Below are positions 16,307-23,913 of a stretch of 64,000 bases of DNA, piece by piece. Where the stretch lies: contig CAJUPU010000004.1 of NCBI GenBank assembly GCA_910588495.1, positions 51,305 to 115,304 of the forward strand. The letters run 5' to 3'. Numbering within the stretch: position 1 is the stretch's first letter; every line of letters begins with the position of its first letter. The DNA comes from an uncultured Oscillospiraceae bacterium. Its GTDB lineage: Bacteria > Bacillota > Clostridia > Oscillospirales > Oscillospiraceae. The notes beneath the pieces are model-generated. The model was not told the DNA's origin and made no database searches. It saw only the letters and a program-made list of their open reading frames with translations. The position numbers and the translations under genes are program-made.

Positions 16307-17335
16307 ATGCAGGAAGCGACGGGCTTTCGTATGAAACAGAACGGGAACTCCCTCAACAAAAAATACATCTTGCTCCTGATCGGGGTGGTCCTTGCCGGGG
16401 TGGCCGCGTGGCAGCTGACCGGTGGCGCGCTGGATCTCGCTGGGATGCGAGACCGGGACAAAGCTCCCGCCGACACCGAGGAGAACCTCCTGTACGGCCT
16501 TTCGTATCAGCCCAGCTCCTCCGCATGCCTGGAGCGGGATGGGATCGTGCTGAAAAATTTCGGCGGTGAGATCCGTGCCGTGGAACTGTCCAGCGGTATC
16601 CAGGTGGACGCGGGGGACATCGCCGGGCGCAGCGACAGGCCCATCGTGCGCTTCTCCGAGTATGTGAGCTATCTGTACATGTATGATGGCCGGACGGTCT
16701 ACCGGACCCAGATCGGCGGCGACGGGAAGGCCCACACCGCGGTGGAGGACTGCTTGAAATTCGAGCCCATGGGCAACTACCTGTACTCCCTCAAGGAATA
16801 TAAGGGGCAGACATGGCTGTATCGGTGCAGTATCCTGGGCACCTATGAAAAGCGGCTGTTCGAGGACCCGGTGGAGGACTTCTGGGCCTACGGCGGAGAT
16901 CTGCTGCTGCTGGATGCCGAAGGGCGGTACCGCTGGTACGACACGATCTCGGGAGACGGGCTGGAGCAGGCGCTGCCCGTCGGGGCCCGGGACATCGCCC
17001 TGGACCGTGAGGGGATCTTGTATCTGTTGGACGAGGAGGGCGGCCCCGCGCTATACCGGCGGCAGTATACCGGCCAGACCGAACGGCTGCTGGATGGGCC
17101 GGTGGCGGGCTTTTCCGCCGGGCCGGGCGGGATCGTCGGCCTGCTGCTGGAAGGAGAGAACGGCTGCGCCGCGGCGGTCTGCCGGGCGGACGGCGGCCTT
17201 GTGGAGCTCCCGGGCCGCAGGTTCGACGCCGAAAGTGTCTTGGATGTCTCGTCCACTCAGCTGCTGGTGACCGGCCCAGACGGTGTGAGCTGGCACACGC
17301 CCATCGCCCAGGCCGATTGGGCCGAGCTGTTCTGA
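16307..17335 (+). CDS. Membrane-anchored propeller-like protein of unknown function
   Basis: 342 residues from 16307, or 334 from the ATG at 16331; neither start has a strong ribosome site. A hydrophobic helix KKYILLLIGVVLAGVAAWQL follows a basic N-terminus, so the rest should be outside the cell. The exported part has repeated short beta-rich blocks (LYMYDGRTVYRTQIGG, NYLYSLKEYKGQTWLYR, DLLLLDAEGRYRWYD, GILYLLDEEGGPALYRR), resembling a DUF5050-type beta-propeller. No catalytic motif is visible. It lies between the transporter and the FGGY kinase on the same strand, so it may be part of that operon, perhaps as a surface sensor or binding protein. Confidence 0.7.
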   Translation: MQEATGFRMKQNGNSLNKKYILLLIGVVLAGVAAWQLTGGALDLAGMRDRDKAPADTEENLLYGLSYQPSSSACLERDGIVLKNFGGEIRAVELSSGIQVDAGDIAGRSDRPIVRFSEYVSYLYMYDGRTVYRTQIGGDGKAHTAVEDCLKFEPMGNYLYSLKEYKGQTWLYRCSILGTYEKRLFEDPVEDFWAYGGDLLLLDAEGRYRWYDTISGDGLEQALPVGARDIALDREGILYLLDEEGGPALYRRQYTGQTERLLDGPVAGFSAGPGGIVGLLLEGENGCAAAVCRADGGLVELPGRRFDAESVLDVSSTQLLVTGPDGVSWHTPIAQADWAELF

Positions 17336-17443
17336 AGCGTGGCGCCCCACCTCCGGAAGCGCGTCTCAATAAATCTCTCACAGCTGCGCCAGGGGTCTGC
17401 GGCACTTCATGCTCCGCGGCGCGGCGGAAAGGAAGGTCAATCA

Positions 17444-18967
17444 ATGAGCAAATTATTGGTAGGCATCGATCTCGGCACCACCGCCCTGAAGATCGCCGTG
17501 TTCGATACGGCCGGCAAGATGCAGGGCAGTGCCACGCTGGAATATGAGCTGTATACGCCCAAGCCCTATTTTGTGGAATCCGACCCCGCCGTCTACATGG
17601 ACGCCATCCAGAAGGGCTTTGAGAAGCTGGCCGGCAAGGGGATCGACCTGATGGAGGTGGTGGCCATCGGCTTCTCCTGTCAGAGCGAGACCATGTTCTT
17701 TGTGGACGAGAACTGCAAGCCCCTGCGCAATTCCATCAGCTGGATGGATAACCGCGCGGTGGAGCAGTCCGAGCGGCTGACAGCCAAGTACGGCGATGAG
17801 CTGTGCTATGAGCACACCGGCCAGGTGAGCTGGGGCGCGAACTGGCCCATGACCAAGGCGCTGTGGGTGAAGGAGAACGAGCCGGAGGTCTTTGCCAAGA
17901 CCAAGAAGATCCTGCTGATCGAGGACTTCATCATTTGGCACCTGACGGGCCGCTACGTGGCCGACTGTGCCATGCTGACCTCCACTTTGTACTGGGATAT
18001 CACCACCAAGAAGTACTGGCAGCCCATGCTGGACGAGCTGGGCATGACGGAGGACAATTTCCCGGAGATCCTGGAGCCCGGCGAGGTGGTGGGCACCGTC
18101 CTGCCGGAGATGGCCCAAAAGCTGGGCATCAACCCGGCGGCAAAGGTGTGTACCGGCGCCATGGACAACGCCATCGGCGCGGTGGGCGTGGGGGCCTGCC
18201 GTCCGGGCATGTTCTCGGAGAGCATTGGCTCCACTCTGGCCGTCTGTGTCCCCACCGATAAGATCGTGTACGATCCCAACCGCCAGATGCCGGTCCACTA
18301 CTACCCCATCAAGGACACCTACATGATGCACACCTTCACCTCCGGCGGCATTTGCCTGCGCTGGTTCCGGGACAACTTCTGCCAATATGAGATGACCTGT
18401 GCCGACATGACCGGCGATGACAGCTACGACCTGCTGACCAAGCAGGCCATGCAGACGCCGCCGGGCGCCGAGGGACTGTCTTTCCTGCCCCATCTCAGCG
18501 GTTCGCTGGCGCCGGACATCAATCCCCACGCCACCGGCGTGTTCATGGGCATCACCATGGTGCACAAAAAGGGCCATTTCATCCGGGCGATCATGGAATC
18601 GCTGGGCTATCTGGTCCGCCGCAATATGGACGCCCTGGCCGATATGGGCCTGGAGGTGGATGAGATCCGGGCCTTCGGCGGCGGCTCCAAGAGCCCGGCC
18701 TGGAACCAGATCAAGGCCGACATCCTGCAAAAGACCATCTGCGTCACCAACTCCAAGGAGGCTGCCTGCCTGGGCGCCGCGATCCTGGCGGGCTATGCGG
18801 TGGGCATCTTCGACAGCATCGAGAGCGCGTGTGACAGCATGATCGAGGTGGTGGCCCGCTACGAGCCCGATCCCGCCAAACGCGCCATCTATGACCGCGG
18901 CTACGAGATTTACAAGAGGATGCAGACGGATTGCGCCGGACTGTTCGAGATGGTCAACGGCCAGTGA
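17444..18967 (+). CDS. FGGY-family carbohydrate/polyol kinase (first copy)
   Basis: 507 residues, ATG at 17444 with an AAGGAAGG site. The N-terminal phosphate loop is GIDLGTTALKIAVFD. The catalytic-base region is SWMDNRAVEQ. The ATP-binding motif TGAMDNAIGAVGVG and the C-terminal FGGGSKSPAWNQIKADIL with GAAILAG are typical of FGGY kinases (xylulose, glycerol and erythritol kinases). Expected reaction: ATP-dependent phosphorylation of a sugar or polyol entering through the upstream transporter. Only moderate similarity to the second FGGY kinase at 22375 suggests distinct substrates. Exact substrate unknown. Confidence 0.9.
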   Translation: MSKLLVGIDLGTTALKIAVFDTAGKMQGSATLEYELYTPKPYFVESDPAVYMDAIQKGFEKLAGKGIDLMEVVAIGFSCQSETMFFVDENCKPLRNSISWMDNRAVEQSERLTAKYGDELCYEHTGQVSWGANWPMTKALWVKENEPEVFAKTKKILLIEDFIIWHLTGRYVADCAMLTSTLYWDITTKKYWQPMLDELGMTEDNFPEILEPGEVVGTVLPEMAQKLGINPAAKVCTGAMDNAIGAVGVGACRPGMFSESIGSTLAVCVPTDKIVYDPNRQMPVHYYPIKDTYMMHTFTSGGICLRWFRDNFCQYEMTCADMTGDDSYDLLTKQAMQTPPGAEGLSFLPHLSGSLAPDINPHATGVFMGITMVHKKGHFIRAIMESLGYLVRRNMDALADMGLEVDEIRAFGGGSKSPAWNQIKADILQKTICVTNSKEAACLGAAILAGYAVGIFDSIESACDSMIEVVARYEPDPAKRAIYDRGYEIYKRMQTDCAGLFEMVNGQ

Positions 18968-19108
18968 TGGTCCCATCGAGCGGCAGGCGATCTTCATAAG
19001 CGCGGCAAAGGGGCCGGGTCTCATCGTGAGGCCCGGCCCCCTTGGGATCTGAGGCGCTGCGGGAAACGCCCCCGCCCTGCGCGCCCCTTTGGACAGGAGA
19101 ACAGGAAA

Positions 19109-19145
19109 CGGGCTGGGGCAGCCCGTGATGAGCTGCCCCAGCCCG
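19109..19145 (-). terminator. Hairpin terminator downstream of the TIM-barrel gene
   Basis: CGGGCTGGGGCAGC (19109-19122) pairs perfectly with GCTGCCCCAGCCCG (19132-19145). On the minus strand it is followed by TTTCCTGTT. A second stem at about 19008-19043 (AAGGGGCCGGGT with its complement) faces the plus-strand kinase gene and lacks a good T tract. Confidence 0.6.
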
Positions 19146-19179
19146 CCGGCGCCGTGCGCCGTGGTATGAAGAGGGAGGG

Positions 19180-19857
19180 TCACTTGTTGTTCATGTAGTC
19201 GGCCACAGCCTTGAGGTTGTCGCGGAAGGAGCCGTCCTTCACAAAGTTCTTGGTGAACAGGGCGCTGCCCATGGTGAAGCCCCAGGGACCGATGTCGAAC
19301 ATGGTGTCGATCCGCGGGAAATTGGAGATGCTGCCGGCGATGCACACCTTGGCGTCGATGGCGGCGCAGAACTCCCGGGCCAGCTTCTCGCCGTCCACCA
19401 CGTGGCGGTAGGCCAGGATGTCGAAGGCGTCGATGCCCTTGGCCATCAGGTCCTTAGCGTTCTGGATGATCTCCTCGTTGGTGCCCTCCAGGATGCTGGG
19501 GGAGCCGGAGACCTTGCCCACGAAGGGACTGTAGGACATGCCGTGCTCCTTGAGATAATCATGGACGGAGGGATAGTACACGGTGCCCATCAGGACATCG
19601 AAACCGCAGTCGATGGCGGTCTTGGCGGCGTCCAGGCAGGACTCCTCGTCGTAGGTGACGACCTCCAGGAAGGTGGTCTTGCCGGCGGCCTTCATGGCGG
19701 CGACCAGGCGCTTCATCTCGTCCTTGGGCAGGCCCACGTTCTTGAAGCCCCAGTGCTGGACATCCAGGTCCTTGCAGCTGTCGAACACTTCATAAGCATC
19801 CTTCACCGTAACGTCATTATAGGTCAGCATGACGACCAGATTCGGTTTGTTAGTCAT
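19180..19857 (-). CDS. TIM-barrel protein of unknown specificity
   Basis: 225 residues. The pattern of hydrophobic strands (NLVVMLTY, TTFLEVVTYD, FDVLMGTVYY, AFDILAYR, KVCIAGSI, GFTMGSALF) fits a phosphate-binding beta/alpha barrel, with GS pairs in the last two strands where HisA- or epimerase-like barrels bind phosphate. The sequence has no clear named-family signature to me. In this locus it could be an aldolase, isomerase or epimerase acting on a phosphorylated intermediate, as TIM barrels do in erythritol pathways (analogy only). It has a perfect promoter at 19959-19987 and is divergent from the DeoR gene. Confidence 0.75.
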   Translation of the reverse strand: MTNKPNLVVMLTYNDVTVKDAYEVFDSCKDLDVQHWGFKNVGLPKDEMKRLVAAMKAAGKTTFLEVVTYDEESCLDAAKTAIDCGFDVLMGTVYYPSVHDYLKEHGMSYSPFVGKVSGSPSILEGTNEEIIQNAKDLMAKGIDAFDILAYRHVVDGEKLAREFCAAIDAKVCIAGSISNFPRIDTMFDIGPWGFTMGSALFTKNFVKDGSFRDNLKAVADYMNNK

Positions 19858-19958
19858 AATGTACTTCTCCTTTTTGCGGCGAAAGCCGATCAGATTTACC
19901 GTGCCGATCGGAACACGGGCGGCTGCCTAGGCCCGTAGGCGGACGAGCCTATAGCGGC

Positions 19959-19987
19959 ATTATAGCGTCTTTGCTCTTGGATTTCAA
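19959..19987 (-). promoter_or_regulatory. Promoter of the TIM-barrel gene
   Basis: On the minus strand TTGAAA (19987-19982), 17-base spacer, TATAAT (19964-19959). Confidence 0.8.
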
Positions 19988-20024
19988 ACGACGCGCCGCC
20001 TCTGGAATGCTATGGCTGTCTGCA

Positions 20025-20104
20025 TTTTGAGCGTTACGATATTTTTCAAGAAAAGTACATTTATTTGACTGGCATAATTGATAAAAAAGTGGAGAAAATA
20101 TCGT
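20025..20104. promoter_or_regulatory. Putative DeoR operator between divergent promoters
   Basis: TTTTGAGCGTTACG (20025-20038) is identical to 14807-14820. It overlaps the left arm of a 10-bp perfect inverted repeat, ACGATATTTT at 20036-20045 and AAAATATCGT at 20095-20104. DeoR-family repressors often bind repeated or palindromic elements in such regions. That the neighbouring DeoR protein binds here is inference. Confidence 0.6.
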
Positions 20105-20148
20105 CATTCTGACCAAAAAATAATTTTTATAAGCTGATTTCAGCCTGA

Positions 20149-20177
20149 TTGACAAGAAATAAAAATGGTGATAGAAT
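20149..20177 (+). promoter_or_regulatory. Promoter of the DeoR gene
   Basis: TTGACA (20149-20154), 17-base spacer, TAGAAT (20172-20177). The start codon is 112 bases downstream. Confidence 0.8.
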
Positions 20178-20288
20178 TCTGCAAAAATAGGAAATCCGTG
20201 ATAACGCACCCGATTTCCAGCCATGATACCGGGTGGGATATCGCCGTCGCCCGGCGCACCGCGCCGGCTGTTAGGAGGGAAACAGAGC

Positions 20289-21104
20289 ATGGGAAAGGAC
20301 CATTTTTACGGGGATGTGGAGAGCTACATCATCCACCTGCTGGAAGTGCACACACGGGTGAGCGTGAGCGACCTTTGCGCGACCTTCGGCCTGGCGCCGT
20401 CCACGATCCGCAAGAAGCTGGCGGACATGGAGGGAAGGGGCCTGCTCATCCGGACCCATGGCGGCGCGGTGAGCATGGACGCCAACCGGGACGAGCCCAT
20501 GGACAAGAAATCTCTGGTGAACATCCCGCAGAAAAAGGCCATCGCCTCCGCCGCCGTGGAGCTGGTGAACAACGGCGACACCATCGCCCTGGGCGGCGGG
20601 TCCACCGTGGCCGAGCTGTGCGTCTACCTGCTCAAGCTGCGGGATTCGATGATCCTCACGGACTCCATCGTGGTGGCCAATCTGGTGATCCAGAACCGGA
20701 ACGTGGAGGTCCGGATCAACAGCGGGATCGTGCGGGGCCGCACAGGCTGCGTGGTGGGTCCCAATTCGGCCAGCCTGTTCAAGAACATGCCGGTGGAAAA
20801 GGCGTTCGTCGGCTGCGACACCTTCCATCTGGGCGAGGGGGCGGGCAGCGCGAACATTTTGGTCGGGGAGGTGGAGCGGGAGATCTTGCGCAACGCCCGG
20901 GAGCGGTATATCCTGTGCGACAGCTCCAAGCTGAACAAGACCACCGTGTTCTCGATCATGCCCTGCAGCGAGCTGACCGCGCTGATCACCGATGACGACG
21001 CCGATCCATACTATATTGACCAGCTGCGCTCCAGCGGTCTGGAGGTGATCGTGGCGCCGGTCTTTCGCACCAAGCGTAACATGGACCGGCTGGGCAAGTT
21101 TTGA
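20289..21104 (+). CDS. DeoR-family transcriptional regulator
   Basis: 271 residues, ATG at 20289 after an AGGAGG site. The N-terminal helix-turn-helix has VSVSDLCATFGLAPSTIRKKLADMEGRG, followed by the family signature RTHGGAV. The C-terminal sugar-phosphate-sensing domain shows IALGGGSTVAELC, LTDSIVVAN and DSSKLNKT. These proteins usually repress sugar or polyol catabolic genes until a phosphorylated intermediate binds. It sits in the middle of the polyol locus, and the 14-bp motif in its own upstream region also occurs before the transporter, suggesting a common regulon. It ends at a strong terminator. Confidence 0.92.
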   Translation: MGKDHFYGDVESYIIHLLEVHTRVSVSDLCATFGLAPSTIRKKLADMEGRGLLIRTHGGAVSMDANRDEPMDKKSLVNIPQKKAIASAAVELVNNGDTIALGGGSTVAELCVYLLKLRDSMILTDSIVVANLVIQNRNVEVRINSGIVRGRTGCVVGPNSASLFKNMPVEKAFVGCDTFHLGEGAGSANILVGEVEREILRNARERYILCDSSKLNKTTVFSIMPCSELTALITDDDADPYYIDQLRSSGLEVIVAPVFRTKRNMDRLGKF

Positions 21105-21114
21105 GAAAAATTTC

Positions 21115-21157
21115 AGCACCCATTTTTCGCGGAGAGCGAAAAATGGGTGCTTTTTTG
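21115..21157 (+). terminator. Intrinsic terminator after DeoR
   Basis: AGCACCCATTTTTCGC (21115-21130) pairs perfectly with GCGAAAAATGGGTGCT (21136-21151), loop GGAGA, followed by a TTTTT run. Confidence 0.92.
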
Positions 21158-21379
21158 TGCTACATGCCCAAAACTCCTGCCTGTATTTCGTTGTAAAGCC
21201 GAAAAATTGTCGATAAGCACTAAAAAATGAGGCTTGATTTCTGCATATCCTCCAAAAGCACCGCCGTCCAAAACGCTGAAAAAAAGACCCGAATCAGCGT
21301 TCCGCCGATTTCAAAAAAATGGGTGGCGGTTGGGCGGGGAGAGAGCGGTCCCGCCCGGGATCCGGCGGTCCGGGGCCGC

Positions 21380-21422
21380 TTGACAAACCAGAGGATCGGC
21401 CTCAGAATTAGGCCACCGATCC
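21380..21422 (+). promoter_or_regulatory. Promoter with overlapping palindrome before the HAD/FGGY/AraM-like operon
   Basis: TTGACA (21380-21385), 17-base spacer, CAGAAT (21403-21408). GGATCGGCCT (21393-21402) and AGGCCACCGATCC (21410-21422) form an interrupted inverted repeat centred on the -10, well placed for a repressor. It differs from the 14-bp DeoR motif, so a second regulator is possible. Confidence 0.6.
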
Positions 21423-21507
21423 GATCTATGGATACCCGGGGCGGCTGCCCGAGTACCAACCACATGAGCAAGCGAGTCAGAGCAAGACCTCAGATCTTTC
21501 ACAGGAG

Positions 21508-22344
21508 GTGAGGACCATCAGCGACCTACGCAGCGTGTATCCTGTCAATCAGGACGCAGAGGGGATCATCCCGAAGATCCGCAACTTTGCGCTGGACATG
21601 GATGGCACGGTCTATCTTGACGAGACCTGGATCGATGGAGCGCTGGAATTCCTGGCCCGTATCGAGCAGACGGGCCGCAAATACTGCTTCATGACCAACA
21701 ACTCGTCCAAAAACGCACAGGTGTATGTGGAAAAGCTGCACCGGATGGGCCTGGACATCGATCCGGAGAAACAGCTGATCACCTCAGGCCACGCCACGGT
21801 GGCCTATCTCAAGGAGCATTTCCCCGGCAAAAAGGTATACCTGTTCGGCAATCAGGTATTGCTGGACGAGTTTGAGCAGAGAGGCATCCAACTGGAGGAG
21901 GACCATCCCGACGTGGTCGTCTCCGCCTTCGATACCTCGTTCGACTATCCCAAGCTGCGCAAATTCTGCGACTTCATCCGGGACGGCCTGCCCTACATCG
22001 GCACCCATCCCGACTACAACTGCCCCACCAAAACGGGCTTCATGCCGGACATCGGTTCGCTGCACGCCTATATCCAGGCGTCCACCGGCCGTATGCCCGA
22101 CAAGATCGTGGGCAAACCTAACAAGGAGATCATCGACTACACCCTGAACGTCCTGGGCGGAGAGCCCGGCAACACCGCCGTGGTGGGCGACCGGCTGTAC
22201 ACCGACGTGAAATCCGGCGTGTTCAACGGCTTGTACGGGATCTTTGTGCTCAGCGGCGAGGCCCAGTTGGTGGATCTGCCCACCTCGGATGTCCAGCCCC
22301 ACCTCATCTTCGATTCGGTCAAGGACATCATCCCGCTGCTGTGA
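21508..22344 (+). CDS. HAD-IIA (NagD/AraL-like) sugar-phosphate phosphatase
   Basis: 278 residues. Motif I is LDMDGTVYLD (about 29-38), motif II MTNNSS, the C2 cap follows, then GKPNKE and the metal-binding GDRLYTDVKSG. This is the NagD/AraL group, promiscuous sugar-phosphate phosphatases. The start is unclear: the only in-frame conventional codon (GTG 21508) overlaps the AGGAGGTGA ribosome site, while a non-standard ATC at 21517 has ideal spacing. In B. subtilis AraL is encoded beside AraM and AraB; the same trio type (HAD-IIA, FGGY kinase, AraM-like) occurs here. It may detoxify accumulated phosphorylated intermediates. Confidence 0.88.
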   Translation: MRTISDLRSVYPVNQDAEGIIPKIRNFALDMDGTVYLDETWIDGALEFLARIEQTGRKYCFMTNNSSKNAQVYVEKLHRMGLDIDPEKQLITSGHATVAYLKEHFPGKKVYLFGNQVLLDEFEQRGIQLEEDHPDVVVSAFDTSFDYPKLRKFCDFIRDGLPYIGTHPDYNCPTKTGFMPDIGSLHAYIQASTGRMPDKIVGKPNKEIIDYTLNVLGGEPGNTAVVGDRLYTDVKSGVFNGLYGIFVLSGEAQLVDLPTSDVQPHLIFDSVKDIIPLL

Positions 22345-22374
22345 CAGCGGAGAACAGAAAAGGAGTTATGATCT

Positions 22375-23868
22375 ATGGCTTATGTTATCGGCGTAGACCT
22401 TGGCACCCAAAGCATGAAGGGCCTTTTGGTCGATCCCCAGGGCAAGATCGTGGCGGAGGCCAGCAGTTCATACGACCCCATCTACCCCAGCGCCGCATGG
22501 GCCGAAGAGGTCCCGGCGGACTGGATCCACGCTCTGAAAAAGATCGTACATGAGCTGTTGGAGACCAGCGGCGTGGCCCCCCAGGAGATCGGCACCATCG
22601 GCATGGACGCCATCAACGACAGCGTGGTGGCCATCGGCCAGGACGGCGCCCCGCTGATGAACTCCATCATCTGGCTGGACCGCCGCGCCGAGGCCGAGAC
22701 CAAAGAGGTGGCCTCCCGCATCGACCCCAAGCGGGTGTTCGAGGTCAGCGGCCTGAACCTGGATTCCTCCCACACCGCGGCCAAAATGCTCTGGATCAAG
22801 AAGAACCGGCCGGACGTGTTCGACAAGTGCAAGAACATCCTGAATGTGGACAGCTTCATGGTCCACTGGATGACCGGCGAGAGCGTGGTGGACTATGCCC
22901 AGGCCTCCGCCTCCATGATCTACAACGTGGCGAAGAAGTGCTGGGACGATGAGATGGCCAAGGCCTTCGACATCGACCCCACCCTGCTGGGCACCATCTG
23001 CAAGCCGGAGGACGTGTGCGGCCGCCTCACCGAATACGCGGCCGCCGAGCTGGGGCTGACCACCGCTACCAAAGTGATCGTGGGCACCGGCGACGAGCAC
23101 TCCGCCTGCGTGGGCTCCGGTCTGGTCAAGCCGGGCATGGTGTGCGACATCACGGGCACCGCCGAGCCGGTGGCCGCCGTGGCCGACCGTCCGCTGCTGG
23201 ACACCATCAGCGGCCTGGTGGAGACCCATCACCACGCCGACGCCCGCTGGTGGCTGATCGAGAACCCCGGCTTCGTCTCGGGCGGCTCCACCCGCTGGTT
23301 CCGGGACAGCCTGGTCCGCTTGGACAACTACGACATCATGAACGTGATGGCCAAGCAGAGTCCCATCGGCTCCAACGGCGCCATCTTCCTGCCCTGTATG
23401 CAGGGCGCCATGACCCCCACCTGGAACGGCAACGCCCGGGGCACCTTCACCGGCCTGACGCTGAACAACACCATGGACGATCTGACCCGGGCCGTGTTCG
23501 AGGGCATCTCCTTCGGCCTGCGGGACAACGTGGACCGCTTCGAAGAGATCGGCATGGACTGCTCCAGCGTGCGCATCGTGGGCGGCAGCACCAAGTCCCC
23601 CTTCTGGTGCCAGATGAAGGCCGACCTGCTGGGCAAGCCCCTGGTGGCCACCAAGAACTCCGAGGGCGCCGCCATCGGTGCGGCCATGCTGGCCGGCGTG
23701 GCCGAGGGCAACTTCAAGGACCTGGACGAGGCCGCCGACGCTATGGTGGAGCTGGGCGCCACCTACGAGCCCGACCCCGCCAACAAGGCCGCCTATGACG
23801 AGGCGTATGGCCGCTATCGCGAGTGCTACGCCGCGATGGAGCCCTTCTTCGACAAGTGCTACAGCTGA
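22375..23868 (+). CDS. FGGY-family carbohydrate/polyol kinase (second copy)
   Basis: 497 residues, ATG at 22375, 30 bases after the HAD gene with an AAAAGGAG site, so same operon. N-terminal GVDLGTQSMKGLLVD, IIWLDRRAEAE, the ATP site VGTGDEHSACVGSG, and VGGSTKSPFWCQMKADLLG with GAAMLAG mark a xylulose/xylitol-kinase-like FGGY enzyme. Expected to phosphorylate a sugar or polyol whose product is then oxidised by the following AraM-like dehydrogenase or the GlpA-like enzymes. Substrate not determinable from sequence alone. Confidence 0.9.
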   Translation: MAYVIGVDLGTQSMKGLLVDPQGKIVAEASSSYDPIYPSAAWAEEVPADWIHALKKIVHELLETSGVAPQEIGTIGMDAINDSVVAIGQDGAPLMNSIIWLDRRAEAETKEVASRIDPKRVFEVSGLNLDSSHTAAKMLWIKKNRPDVFDKCKNILNVDSFMVHWMTGESVVDYAQASASMIYNVAKKCWDDEMAKAFDIDPTLLGTICKPEDVCGRLTEYAAAELGLTTATKVIVGTGDEHSACVGSGLVKPGMVCDITGTAEPVAAVADRPLLDTISGLVETHHHADARWWLIENPGFVSGGSTRWFRDSLVRLDNYDIMNVMAKQSPIGSNGAIFLPCMQGAMTPTWNGNARGTFTGLTLNNTMDDLTRAVFEGISFGLRDNVDRFEEIGMDCSSVRIVGGSTKSPFWCQMKADLLGKPLVATKNSEGAAIGAAMLAGVAEGNFKDLDEAADAMVELGATYEPDPANKAAYDEAYGRYRECYAAMEPFFDKCYS

Positions 23869-23913
23869 TCGGCATCCTCGGTCCGCTGATTTTGTGAGAA
23901 AGAAAGTGTGATC

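Larger units (their letters stand above)
19858..20288. other. Divergent control region between TIM-barrel gene and DeoR (431 bp)
   Basis: AT-rich for this genome and without a gene. It holds promoters for both directions (19959-19987 minus; 20149-20177 plus) and, between them, the shared motif TTTTGAGCGTTACG (20025-20038) and a perfect inverted repeat ACGATATTTT / AAAATATCGT (20036-20045 and 20095-20104). This is the layout of a self-regulated divergent operator. Confidence 0.7.
21105..21507. other. Intergenic region before the HAD/kinase/dehydrogenase operon (403 bp)
   Basis: Contains the DeoR terminator (21115-21157), an 8-bp inverted repeat AACGCTGA / TCAGCGTT (21272-21279 and 21294-21301), a good promoter (21380-21408) and a broken palindrome overlapping its -10. 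No gene and no copy of the 14-bp DeoR motif were seen here. Confidence 0.6.
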
